From assembly GCF_023370775.1 (NCBI RefSeq), contig NZ_JAMCCQ010000001.1, forward strand, positions 310,001 to 374,000: a DNA stretch of 64,000 bases, read 5' to 3'. Origin of the DNA: Marivita sp. GX14005. Lineage in GTDB: Bacteria; Pseudomonadota; Alphaproteobacteria; Rhodobacterales; Rhodobacteraceae. This document shows, piece after piece, positions 55,709-64,000 of the stretch. A program made the translations under genes and the position numbers. Position 1 is the first letter of the stretch; every line of letters starts with the position of its first letter. The notes under the pieces were generated by a model. It was not told the origin of the DNA. It did no database searches and saw only the letters and a program-made list of their open reading frames with translations.

Positions 55709-56790
55709 GACCCCGCCTCCAGAAGCAGCACCATGTCGGGCCGGATAACCCCCCCGACAGCCGGGATCTCTCGCCCACGCCCCAATCTTCGCGTCAACGC
55801 ATCGTAGCGCCCACCTGTCGCGACAGGCGGAAGATCGGGCCGGGCTTCGGCGTAGAAGCCGAAAACGAAACCGTCGTAATATTCCATCGAACTGCGCCCG
55901 AAGGAGGCTTCGAATTGCAGGGACTCGACCGCAACACCTTTCGCGGCGAGCGCTTCGCACCGTGCCTCGAAGCGTTCGAGCGCGGGCAGGATCGCAGGCA
56001 TATCCACCGCGATATCGCGCAGTTGCTCCAGCGCGTTTGGGCAGGTTTCCGACACCGATAGCACCGCAGAAATGAGCGCCACCGCCTCTGCGTGCAGCGG
56101 CGGCTCCTCGGCATCGGCCCTGAGTGCCGCGATGCGTGCTGCGATCTCGTCCTCACCGCGCAGCCCGATCAGCGGCGCAAGCGATGCCATCGGATCCGCC
56201 CGTGCAAGCAGCGCCGCACGCGTCGGCGGCACCGGCGTCAGACCGGCGAACCGCTTAACCAAAGCGGTAAACCGCGCCGGGCGCCAGATATGGCGCATCA
56301 GCGCCGCGCGCCGGTCCTCGGACAGATCGAGCGCGGAGACCATCGCGATCAACAGCCCGACATCGCCAGTCACCGCCTTGAGTCCGAGAGGAGCCAGCGC
56401 ACCCGCGATAAGCGCGAACACCTCCGCATCGGCTGTCGCGGGAGCCGCGCGATCGAATATCTCGAAGCCCACCTGGATATATTCCGATGCCCGGTCGGGG
56501 TGATCTTCCTGCCGGCGAAACACCTCCCCGGCATAGGTATAGCGCGCCGGATCGGCGCCTTCGGCCATGTGGCGTTCGACAACCGGCACCGTGAAATCCG
56601 GCCTCAACATCATCTCGCCCCGAGAGGGATCGCGGGTGACGTATGTCCGGGCGCGGATATCCTCGCCATAGAGATCGAGCAGCGTTTCAGCCTGTTGAAG
56701 GATCGGGCAGTCCACCGGAACCGCGCCCGCGTCTTCGAAAATCGCGCAGAGCCGTGCTGCTTCCGTCCGGATATCGGCAATATCGGCCAT
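55705..56790 (-). CDS. hisZ: HisZ, regulatory subunit of ATP phosphoribosyltransferase
   Basis: A 361-residue paralogue of histidyl-tRNA synthetase. Class II motif 2-like RPDFTVPVVERHM, EVFRRQEDHPDRASEYIQVGFEIF and C-terminal GGRYDALTRRLG are present, but the anticodon-binding domain is missing. It forms the octameric HisG-HisZ complex and gives feedback inhibition by histidine. Its ATG overlaps the hisS stop by one base, and its own stop overlaps the hisG start. Confidence 0.95.
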   Translation of the reverse strand: MADIADIRTEAARLCAIFEDAGAVPVDCPILQQAETLLDLYGEDIRARTYVTRDPSRGEMMLRPDFTVPVVERHMAEGADPARYTYAGEVFRRQEDHPDRASEYIQVGFEIFDRAAPATADAEVFALIAGALAPLGLKAVTGDVGLLIAMVSALDLSEDRRAALMRHIWRPARFTALVKRFAGLTPVPPTRAALLARADPMASLAPLIGLRGEDEIAARIAALRADAEEPPLHAEAVALISAVLSVSETCPNALEQLRDIAVDMPAILPALERFEARCEALAAKGVAVESLQFEASFGRSSMEYYDGFVFGFYAEARPDLPPVATGGRYDALTRRLGRGREIPAVGGVIRPDMVLLLEAGS

Positions 56791-58262
56791 CAATACTGGC
56801 CCAGGATCTCTTGCACTTTGGCCACCAGATCGGCGCGCGGCACTTCGAACTGGTTGGGCCGGTCCTGCCACTCCTCGAGGCTCGCGCTTTCGGCGATTTT
56901 CGCGCCGAGGATCAGATCCTTGATCTGGACGATGCCCTTTTCATGCTCCTCCGCACCCGCGATCACCGCCACCGGCGCATTGCGTTTGTCGGCATATTTC
57001 AACTGGTTGCCGAAATTCTTCGGATTGCCGAGATACACCTCGGCGCGGATGCCCGCATTGCGCAGCTCCGTCACCATCGCCTGATAATCGCTCATCCGGT
57101 CGCGATCCATGACGGTGACCACCACCGGGCCATGATCCTCGCGGCCAATACGGCCCTTTTCGCGCAAGGCAGCCAAAAGGCGATCCACGCCGATACTGAC
57201 CCCGGTGGCCGGCACGGCCTGCCCGGTGAAACGCTTGACCAGATCGTCATAGCGCCCACCGCCCGCAACCGAGCCGAACTGCCGTTTCCGCCCCTTTTCA
57301 TCGAGGATTTCAAACGTAAGCTCCGCCTCGAACACGGGCCCGGTGTAATAGCCCAGCCCGCGCACGACAGACGGGTCGATGACGATACGGTCGGCCCCAT
57401 AGCCGCCCGCATCCAACAGATCAGCCATCTGCCCAAGCTCGTCCACGCCTTCCATGCCAATCGTGCTGTCACCGACCGCATCCCGCAAGTTGCCCAAGGT
57501 CTGCGCGGCACTATCGCCCCTGGACGTTAAGAAAGCGATAACGGGCGCGGCCTGTTTATCGTTCAGGCCCACGCCGTCGATATAGGCGCCCGAGGCATCG
57601 AGCCGCCCCTTGCCAAGCAGCTCACGCACGCCCGCTTCGCCGACCTTGTCGAACTTGTCGATGGTGCGCAGAACCGCGTTGCGCTGGCTGTCATCGCCCA
57701 CGCCCATCGTTTCGAGCACGCCATTCAGCACCTTGCGGTTGTTGACCCGCACCAGGTAATCGCCGCGCGGGATGCCCACCTCTTCGAGCGCATCGCAAAG
57801 CATCGCGCAGATCTCCGCGTCGGCAGCCACGCTCGCCGCGCCCACGGTATCCGCATCGCATTGATAAAACTGGCGAAACCGCCCCGGCCCCGGCTTTTCG
57901 TTGCGCCAGACCGGCCCCATCGCATAGCGCCGGTAGGGCAGCGGCAGATCGTTGCGGTGCTGCGCATAGACGCGGGCCAGCGGCGCGGTCAGGTCATAGC
58001 GCAGCGCAAGCCAGTCGCCGTCATTATCCTCTTGCCAGGCGAAAACGCCCTCATTGGGGCGGTCCACATCGGGCAGGAACTTGCCCAGAGCCTCGACCGT
58101 TTCGACAGCCGAACTTTCCAGCGCATCGAAGCCATAGCGATGATAGACCCCGGCAATCGCGTTCAGCATCGCGGCGCGTTCGGTGACGTCGCGTCCGAAA
58201 AAATCGCGGAACCCCTTGGGGGTCTGCGCCTTGGGGCGCGGGGCTTTCTTCTGCTTGGCCAT
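56790..58262 (-). CDS. hisS: Histidyl-tRNA synthetase HisS
   Basis: A 490-residue class II synthetase. Motif 1 region [19 protein letters not shown], motif 2 [27 protein letters not shown], the histidine motif [17 protein letters not shown], motif 3 [15 protein letters not shown] and a C-terminal anticodon-binding domain. The start at 58262 ([17 protein letters not shown]) has a GGGAC site; upstream residues lack homology. First gene of the hisS-hisZ-hisG operon. Confidence 0.96.
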   Translation of the reverse strand: MAKQKKAPRPKAQTPKGFRDFFGRDVTERAAMLNAIAGVYHRYGFDALESSAVETVEALGKFLPDVDRPNEGVFAWQEDNDGDWLALRYDLTAPLARVYAQHRNDLPLPYRRYAMGPVWRNEKPGPGRFRQFYQCDADTVGAASVAADAEICAMLCDALEEVGIPRGDYLVRVNNRKVLNGVLETMGVGDDSQRNAVLRTIDKFDKVGEAGVRELLGKGRLDASGAYIDGVGLNDKQAAPVIAFLTSRGDSAAQTLGNLRDAVGDSTIGMEGVDELGQMADLLDAGGYGADRIVIDPSVVRGLGYYTGPVFEAELTFEILDEKGRKRQFGSVAGGGRYDDLVKRFTGQAVPATGVSIGVDRLLAALREKGRIGREDHGPVVVTVMDRDRMSDYQAMVTELRNAGIRAEVYLGNPKNFGNQLKYADKRNAPVAVIAGAEEHEKGIVQIKDLILGAKIAESASLEEWQDRPNQFEVPRADLVAKVQEILGQY

Positions 58263-58447
58263 GATATGGTCCCGGCTGTGGGTTGTGTCCGCGCACCCTC
58301 TAAACGCTGGGGGCAGAGGGGGCAAGGCGGCCGAGGGGAACGGGCGGGGCAAAAGGTCCGCATCGGACCCAATGTTTCGCATGCGAAACAATAGGGCGCG
58401 CATGTTGACCTATTGCCAAGAGCGCGCTCCGGGCGCATGTCTGGGCG

Positions 58448-58648
58448 ATGGACAGGACAGACCTCGAAGAGAAGATCGCGCATCTGATGCGCACGACCGA
58501 CGACCTTTCGGACACCGTCGCCGCGCAGGCGCGCGAGATCGAACGGCTGACCGCGCGCGTCGAAAGGCTGATGCAGCGCGAAGCCGAACGCGAGGCCGAA
58601 GGAAGCGGCGGCATCGTTCTGGGAGACGAACGTCCGCCGCATTACTGA
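58448..58648 (+). CDS. slyX: SlyX family protein
   Basis: A 66-residue protein made of one coiled coil (LEEKIAHLMRTTDDLSDTVAAQAREIERLTARVERLMQRE) and a short tail ending DERPPHY, the conserved C-terminus of SlyX proteins. Role unknown. Divergent from hisS with 185 bases between them. Confidence 0.9.
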   Translation: MDRTDLEEKIAHLMRTTDDLSDTVAAQAREIERLTARVERLMQREAEREAEGSGGIVLGDERPPHY

Positions 58649-58652
58649 TCGG

Positions 58653-59411
58653 TCAATTGCTGCGAATGTCGGTATCCACGATCCGCCCGTCATGCAGCAG
58701 GATCGTTTTCCAGGCCGGGTTCGAACCGAAACGCTCATAAACGCTCAGGAACACGGTATCGCGCGACAGCCGCCGCATGGCCGAGCCGCAGGGCTTACCC
58801 TTGGGCGCACGGCAGATTTTTGCCTTGATTTTCTCGTAAGCGGCATCGGTCTTCGAATAGGGCTGCACCTGCGATGGCAGGCCATAGCGCAACTGCTCAT
58901 GCGTCTGGGGGGAGCCGAACATGCTCATCGCGGCGGTGAACTGGCGGGCGCACCCATCCTCGAACCCGGTCACGTAGAACGTATGCGGCGCGGTATTGCC
59001 CGGCTCTGAATCGTAGAGTGTGTAAACCCCGCGCCCTTCGGGATAGCGATCGACGCGCGTGCCGAGTTGGCGCGGACCAACACCGCAGACCCGTGCCAAT
59101 TCGCCATAAGGCAGACGCGCGCCCAGATCGACGATCCGTGCATCCGCCGCACCGGGCGCGATGGCACCGTCGTCCGGCTCTGCCTTCGCCGCCTGCGCCG
59201 CGCGGCCCAGAAACCCGAGCAATCCGCCCCCGGCGGGCGCGTCTGACGGAACCTTTTGCTTGGCCGTGCTATCCGGGCCGGCTTGCAAGGTCGCCTTCAT
59301 CTCGCCATCGGGAACGTCAGCCTCCGACAAGCGCGGCACTTGCCCCAGCGGATCGGACGTGCAACCGCCAAGGGCGGCGGCAATGCAGATGATCGCAGCG
59401 ATACGTCGCAT
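58653..59411 (-). CDS. Lipoprotein of unknown function
   Basis: A 252-residue lipoprotein with signal MRRIAAIICIAAALGGC (lipobox LGGC, Cys17) followed by TSDP. The body has a predicted soluble domain with four Cys in likely pairs (ARVCGVGPRQLG, GCARQF, ICRAPKGKPCGS) and a conserved-looking GSNPAWKTILLHDGRIVDTDIRSN ending. Not recognised by name; similar lipoproteins occur in related Rhodobacterales. Convergent with slyX, 4 bases between them. Confidence 0.78.
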   Translation of the reverse strand: MRRIAAIICIAAALGGCTSDPLGQVPRLSEADVPDGEMKATLQAGPDSTAKQKVPSDAPAGGGLLGFLGRAAQAAKAEPDDGAIAPGAADARIVDLGARLPYGELARVCGVGPRQLGTRVDRYPEGRGVYTLYDSEPGNTAPHTFYVTGFEDGCARQFTAAMSMFGSPQTHEQLRYGLPSQVQPYSKTDAAYEKIKAKICRAPKGKPCGSAMRRLSRDTVFLSVYERFGSNPAWKTILLHDGRIVDTDIRSN

Positions 59412-59494
59412 GGCGCCCCTTCCCTGCAGGCGCGCACAGCCTAGCGGCGCTGCGTTGGACGGTCCAGCGACGCGACTGCGGCATGGCGTCCCGT

Positions 59495-62400
59495 TCAAAG
59501 CTCCTCGACCTCCACAACCCCGCCGAGCGATTTGATCGCGCCCTTGATCTCGGGCGTGATTGGAAACTCGCGCCCTAGCGCGACATCCACCTCACCGGGC
59601 AGTCCCGGCGCGCCGAGGCAGCAAATGCGGATCGGCCCCTTGCCCGCCTTCGGCAGTTGATCGGCGGCGCGCGACAGGACCGAGGCGACATGCGGCACCG
59701 CGCCCGGCTCGTCCACGAAGATGCGCAAGCCCATGCTGACCGCATCGGCAACCGCGATATCGACCGGCGCGACCGAGCGGCCCAGCAATTTCAATTGATC
59801 GCTTTCAAGCGTCGCCTCACAGGTGACGATCACTTTCGATCCGGTCTCAAGGTGATCGCGCGCCGTCTCGAGCGTATCGGCGAAAAGCGTCACCTCATAG
59901 GCGCCGGTCGGGTCGGAAAGCTGGGCGAAGGCGAAACGGTTGCCGCGTGCCGATTTACGCTCCTGCCGGCCGGCGACGACACCGGCCATCTTGACGACGC
60001 AAGGCCCGCCCTGCGCCTTGGCCAGCACATCGTCGAGCGTTTTGACGTCCTTGCGCCTGAGCGCCGCCATGTAATCGTCGAGCGGGTGGCCGGAGAGATA
60101 GAAGCCCACCGCCTTGAACTCTTCGGCCAGCCGCTCGGCGGGCAGCCAATCGCTGACCGGCGACAGGCGCGGTTCGGGCAGGTCGTCGCCTGCCTCTCCG
60201 AAGAGCGACACCTGCGCGGAAGCGCGCTGCTCGTGGATGGCGGCGGAATAGGCGACCAGCGCGTCGAGGCTTTCGAACACCCGGCGGCGGTTGCGGTCAA
60301 GCTGGTCGAACGCGCCGGACCGCGCCAGCATTTCCAGCGGACGCTTGCCGACTCGCTTGAGATCGACGCGGCGGGCGACATCGAAGAGCGTCGCGAAAGG
60401 CTTGTCGCCCCGCCCTTCGACGACAAGCCGCATCGCGTCCACGCCGACATTTTTCAAAGCGCCCAGCGCATAGACCAGCGCGCCATCCTGCACGTCGAAC
60501 ATCGCCTCCGAACGGTTCACGCAAGGCGGCACCCAAGGCAGGTTCAGCCCCTTCTTGACCTCCTCGAAGAACACGCCGAGCTTGTCGGTCAGGTGAATAT
60601 CGCAATTCATCACACCGGCCATGAACTCGACCGGATGGTTCGCCTTGAGCCATGCCGTCTGGTAGCTGACCACTGCATAGGCAGCGGCGTGGGACTTGTT
60701 GAAGCCGTAATTGGCGAATTTCTCCAGAAGGTCGAAGACTTCCTTGGCTTTCGCAGGCGCGACCCCGTTTTCTGCCGCGCCCTTCTCGAACTTGGGGCGT
60801 TCGGCGTCCATCGCCTCCTTGATCTTCTTGCCCATCGCGCGGCGGAGCAGATCCGCGCCGCCCAGGCTGTACCCCGCCATGACCTGCGCGATCTGCATCA
60901 CCTGTTCCTGGTAGACGATGATACCTTGGGTTTCCTCAAGGATATGGTCGATCAGCGGATGCACGGATTCGCGTTCACGCAGCCCGTTCTTGACCTCGCA
61001 ATAGGTCGGGATGTTCTCCATCGGGCCGGGCCGGTAAAGCGCGACAAGTGCCACGATGTCTTCGATACAGGTGGGCTTCATGCGCTTCAGGGCATCCATC
61101 ATGCCCGAGCTTTCCACCTGGAACACCGCCACAGTCTTTGCGGCGGCGTAGAGTTTGTAGGTGGTTTCATCATCGAGCGGAATATGCCCGATGTCGTTCT
61201 CGGCGCCCGGTGCGGGTGCGTAAAGCTCCGTCCCGTCGGCGGCGATATGCAGGGGCCGCCCGGTCTTGAAAATCATGTCCAGCGCATACTGGATCACCGT
61301 CAGGGTTTTCAGACCGAGAAAGTCGAACTTCACCAGCCCCGCCTGTTCGACCCATTTCATGTTGAACTGGGTCGCCGGCATGTCAGAACGCGGATCCTGA
61401 TAGAGCGGGACCAACTCGTCGAGCGGGCGGTCGCCGATCACCACGCCAGCGGCGTGGGTGGAGGCATTGCGCAAAAGTCCCTCGACCTGCTGGCCATAGG
61501 TGAGCAGCCGGTCCACCACCTCTTCCTCGCGCGCTGCTTCTCGCAGACGCGGCTCATCCTTGAGCGCCTTTTCGATGCTGACGGGTTTGACGCCTTCGAC
61601 CGGGATCATTTTCGACAGCCGGTCCACCTGCCCATAGGGCATCTGCAAAACGCGGCCCACGTCGCGCACGGCAGCCTTGGACAGCAGCGCACCGAAGGTG
61701 ATGATCTGGCCGACCTTGTCGTGGCCGTACTTATCCTGAACGTAGCGGATCACCTCTTCACGCCGATCCATGCAGAAATCGATGTCGAAATCGGGCATCG
61801 ACACCCGCTCGGGGTTCAGGAACCGCTCGAACAGGAGCTGATAGCGCAGCGGATCGAGATCGGTGATCGTCAGCGCATAGGCCACCAGAGAGCCCGCGCC
61901 GGAGCCGCGCCCCGGCCCCACCGGAATATCCTGCTCCTTGGCCCATTTGATGAAATCGGCCACGATCAGGAAATAGCCGGGAAAGCCCATGCCCTCGATG
62001 ATGCCGAGCTCGAATTCGAGCCTTTTCTCGTATTCCTCGACAGGGGCGGCGTGGGGGATCACCGCGAGCCGCGCTGCAAGGCCTTCGCGCGCTTGCCGCT
62101 TCAGTTCCTCGACCTCGTCATCGGCGAATCTCGGCAGGATCGGATCGCGCCGATAGGCCATGAAGGCGCAGCGGCGGGCGATCTCGACGGTGTTCTCTAT
62201 CGCCTCCGGCAGATCGGCGAAAAGCGTTGCCATCTCCTGCGGCGACTTGAAGTAATGCTGAGGCGTCAGCCGCCGGCGCGGCTCCTGCTGGTCCACATAG
62301 GCACCGTCGGCAATGCAGATCAGCGCATCATGCGCCTCGTACATCTCGGATTCCGGGAAATAGACATCATTCGTCGCCACCAGCGGCAGGCCCATCGCAT

Positions 62401-62995
62401 AGGCCATTTCGACAAAGGGGCGTTCGGTCAGCCTTTCGGCCTCGGGCAGACCATTCTCGCCCGGATGGCGCTGCAACTCGACATAGAGCCGGTCGCCGAA
62501 CATGCCCGCCAGCCGCTTCATCACCGCTTCCGCCGCACCCCGATTGCCCTGCTGAAGCATCCGCCCGACAGCGCCTTCCGGCCCCCCGGTGAGACAGATC
62601 ACGCCATCGCAATGCCGCTCCAGCTCGTCGAGCGTTATATGCGCAAGCTCGCCGTCATGGCGCAGGTAGAGACAGGAATTGAGCTTCATCAGATGCTCGT
62701 ATCCGGTTTCCGATTGCGCCAGCAGGACCACCGGCGCAGGCGGCGCGGCCCGTTCGCCCGGCGCAGGTTCGGCCACGCGCAGATCGATCTGACAGCCAAT
62801 GATCGGCTGCACCCCCTCCCCCGCGGCGGCAACGGAAAACTCCAGCGCGGCGAAGAGGTTGTTGGTATCGGTCAGAGCAACGGCGGGCATCTGCATCGCC
62901 GAGCAAAGACCCGGCAGCTTCTTGAGCCGCACGGCCCCTTCGAGCAGCGAATATTCGGAATGAACGCGCAGGTGAATGAATCGGGGATCTGCCAT
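59495..62995 (-). CDS. dnaE: DNA polymerase III subunit alpha DnaE
   Basis: A 1166-residue replicative polymerase. The N-terminal PHP domain begins FIHLRVHSEYSLLEGAVRLKKL. The palm has PGRGSGAGSLVAYAL and the catalytic SMPDFDIDFCMDRREEVIRYV with its paired Asp. The beta-clamp-binding and OB-fold parts (VVKMAGVVAGRQERKSARGNRFAFAQLSDPTGAYEVTLF) complete the C-terminus. The length is that of family 1 DnaE, so I take it to be the main replicative enzyme, not DnaE2. Confidence 0.97.
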   Translation of the reverse strand: MADPRFIHLRVHSEYSLLEGAVRLKKLPGLCSAMQMPAVALTDTNNLFAALEFSVAAAGEGVQPIIGCQIDLRVAEPAPGERAAPPAPVVLLAQSETGYEHLMKLNSCLYLRHDGELAHITLDELERHCDGVICLTGGPEGAVGRMLQQGNRGAAEAVMKRLAGMFGDRLYVELQRHPGENGLPEAERLTERPFVEMAYAMGLPLVATNDVYFPESEMYEAHDALICIADGAYVDQQEPRRRLTPQHYFKSPQEMATLFADLPEAIENTVEIARRCAFMAYRRDPILPRFADDEVEELKRQAREGLAARLAVIPHAAPVEEYEKRLEFELGIIEGMGFPGYFLIVADFIKWAKEQDIPVGPGRGSGAGSLVAYALTITDLDPLRYQLLFERFLNPERVSMPDFDIDFCMDRREEVIRYVQDKYGHDKVGQIITFGALLSKAAVRDVGRVLQMPYGQVDRLSKMIPVEGVKPVSIEKALKDEPRLREAAREEEVVDRLLTYGQQVEGLLRNASTHAAGVVIGDRPLDELVPLYQDPRSDMPATQFNMKWVEQAGLVKFDFLGLKTLTVIQYALDMIFKTGRPLHIAADGTELYAPAPGAENDIGHIPLDDETTYKLYAAAKTVAVFQVESSGMMDALKRMKPTCIEDIVALVALYRPGPMENIPTYCEVKNGLRERESVHPLIDHILEETQGIIVYQEQVMQIAQVMAGYSLGGADLLRRAMGKKIKEAMDAERPKFEKGAAENGVAPAKAKEVFDLLEKFANYGFNKSHAAAYAVVSYQTAWLKANHPVEFMAGVMNCDIHLTDKLGVFFEEVKKGLNLPWVPPCVNRSEAMFDVQDGALVYALGALKNVGVDAMRLVVEGRGDKPFATLFDVARRVDLKRVGKRPLEMLARSGAFDQLDRNRRRVFESLDALVAYSAAIHEQRASAQVSLFGEAGDDLPEPRLSPVSDWLPAERLAEEFKAVGFYLSGHPLDDYMAALRRKDVKTLDDVLAKAQGGPCVVKMAGVVAGRQERKSARGNRFAFAQLSDPTGAYEVTLFADTLETARDHLETGSKVIVTCEATLESDQLKLLGRSVAPVDIAVADAVSMGLRIFVDEPGAVPHVASVLSRAADQLPKAGKGPIRICCLGAPGLPGEVDVALGREFPITPEIKGAIKSLGGVVEVEEL

Positions 62996-63128
62996 GGGCG
63001 CAGCCTATGCTTTGACTATCCTCGATGAAAGCCAATCCTGCACGTCAAAGATGCCGAAAATTGGAACTTTTTAATTCTGATGGATTCAGTAAGCCATTCG
63101 CCATCAAACCCGACAAAAGGAATCGGAT

Positions 63129-63434
63129 ATGTTGAAATCCCTCGCCACAACCGCTCTCTTCACTGCTATCGCGTCTCTCGCTGCGGCATCCGGTTCAGGC
63201 GCGCCCGGCACGCATGAGGTGAACGGCGGCGCCTTCACCTACGAGGCGTTTGAAACCGCCGTCGCCCATGCCGATCTGGCCGAATGCCCCGCGCCTTTTG
63301 ACAACGATACCGCCTTCTGCCGCCTGACACTCAAGGACGACATGGCACATGTCTTCGTTTTCTCGCTGGACGGCGATCAGCCCCTGATCGCGGTGCAGAG
63401 CCGCGATCTGAACGACGGGCTGCTGTCCTTCTGA
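63129..63434 (+). CDS. Small secreted protein of unknown function
   Basis: A 101-residue protein with a signal peptide (LKSLATTALFTAIASLAAASG). The mature part has a Cys pair (LAECPAPFDNDTAFCRLTLKD) that likely forms a disulfide, and a short beta-rich ending AHVFVFSLDGDQPLIAVQSRDLNDG. Not recognised. AAAAGG lies about 7 bases before the ATG. It is divergent from dnaE. Confidence 0.72.
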   Translation: MLKSLATTALFTAIASLAAASGSGAPGTHEVNGGAFTYEAFETAVAHADLAECPAPFDNDTAFCRLTLKDDMAHVFVFSLDGDQPLIAVQSRDLNDGLLSF

Positions 63435-63593
63435 TCCAGCCTCCGGCGGGCACGTCAAGCGCCCGTCCGATCCCGCCACGGCGCGCGCCGCGTGCCCCGC
63501 CGGTCACAAATCGACCGGCGTTCGCGTCGAGACAATTGCCATCCGCATCCCGCCGTAGTTATTGGGCATAGCAGCCCGAGCCACAGGTGCAGA

Positions 63594-64000
63594 TTGTCCG
63601 ACATCCTCCTTCGCCTTTCTGGTCTGACGAAAGCCTATCCCGGCGTCATCGCCAATGACGATATCTCCTTCGATATTCGCGAGGGCGAGATTCATGCCCT
63701 TCTCGGCGAGAACGGAGCGGGCAAATCCACGCTCGTGAAAATGATCTACGGGCTCGTCAAGCCGGACAGGGGCGAGATGACCCTGCAAGGCAAAGCCTAC
63801 GCCCCTGCCTCTCCCGGACAAGCGCGCGAGGCCGGCGTGGCCATGGTGTTCCAGCATTTCTCGCTGTTCGACGCGCTGGATGTCGCCGAGAACGTCGCGC
63901 TCGGCATGGAGCACCCGCCGCGTCGGCGCGATCTGGCCCGGCGCATCCGCGATGTCTCCGAAGCGTATGGCCTGCCGCTCGATCCCCACCGCATCGTCGG
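63594..64000 (+). CDS. ABC transporter ATP-binding protein, nucleoside/simple sugar type (partial)
   Basis: The reading frame starts at a TTG and runs off the window. The protein begins LSDILLRLSGLTKAYPGVIAND and has Walker A LLGENGAGKST, then MIYGLVKPDRGEMTLQG and the Q-loop VAMVFQHFSLFDALDVAENVALGM. This pattern fits the ATPases of BmpA-type nucleoside or RbsA-type sugar importers. An AGGTG site lies 4 bases upstream. The permease and binding-protein genes, if linked, lie beyond the window. Confidence 0.82.
   Translation, partial: MSDILLRLSGLTKAYPGVIANDDISFDIREGEIHALLGENGAGKSTLVKMIYGLVKPDRGEMTLQGKAYAPASPGQAREAGVAMVFQHFSLFDALDVAENVALGMEHPPRRRDLARRIRDVSEAYGLPLDPHRIV

Noticed and set aside
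59657-63028. A 1123-codon open frame antisense to dnaE
   Set aside because: Codon-bias artefact of a GC-rich gene; the composition is rich in Arg, His and Asp and no domain is visible, while dnaE on the other strand is fully conserved.

Overview
The window is GC-rich, densely coding alphaproteobacterial chromosome. I infer a member of the Rhodobacteraceae (Roseobacter group). The evidence is the divergent hemE/hemC pair, the ihfB-lapA-trpF and hisS-hisZ-hisG operons, ThyX instead of ThyA, a B12-dependent NrdJ, an LdtR-type MarR regulator and a Rhodobacter-type ParE. No rRNA, tRNA or CRISPR array was seen; the only structural RNA recognised is the small SRP RNA at about 5.7 kb.

Left chromosomal arm (1-26.28 kb). 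The first genes are the end of a drug/metabolite-type transporter, a YadGH-like ABC exporter, haem biosynthesis (hemE, hemC), NudC, the SRP RNA, a protein-tyrosine-phosphatase-like protein lacking its catalytic Cys, a YpfJ-type metallopeptidase, a degenerate inositol-monophosphatase paralogue and thyX. Next comes a translationally coupled lipoprotein and SLAM-like outer-membrane protein (a candidate surface-lipoprotein, type XI-like, secretion pair). Then follow gloA, ldtR, an XRE regulator coupled to sdhE, an aminotransferase, parE, a 5'-nucleotidase, pyrD, trpF/lapA/ihfB, a Pit phosphate transporter and a sorbosone-dehydrogenase-like protein coupled to a dihaem cytochrome c.

Mobile element (26,286-49,830). 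A 23.5-kb Tn7-like transposon lies between the cytochrome gene and the 3' end of nrdJ. Its ends share a 24-bp perfect inverted repeat, and a 5-bp direct repeat TGGCC flanks both sides. The left end encodes a heteromeric transposition module on the minus strand (TnsA-like nuclease, TniA/TnsB-type DDE transposase, TniB ATPase, TniQ). The cargo looks like a defence island. It holds a small DUF4258-like protein, a pseudo-methylase fused to an HsdS-like domain, a type I restriction-modification operon (hsdM, frameshifted hsdS, a CBS-HEPN protein, hsdR), an MBL-fold hydrolase coupled to a 64-residue HsdS-tail-like protein, and a large PrrC/RloC-like AAA_13 ATPase. At the right end sit a AAA+ ATPase and an unrecognised protein.

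Right chromosomal arm (49.84-64 kb). This carries nrdJ, a DUF1489 protein, yghU, an ABC1/UbiB-family kinase-like protein, hisG-hisZ-hisS, slyX, a lipoprotein, dnaE, a small secreted protein and the start of a nucleoside/sugar-type ABC transporter ATPase cut by the window edge.

The most promising material for new biology is the transposon cargo (CBS-HEPN inside an hsd operon, the pseudo-methylase/TRD fusion, the HsdS-tail/MBL pair and the right-end AAA+ pair), the lipoprotein/SLAM pair, and two chromosomal enzymes that have lost catalytic residues.
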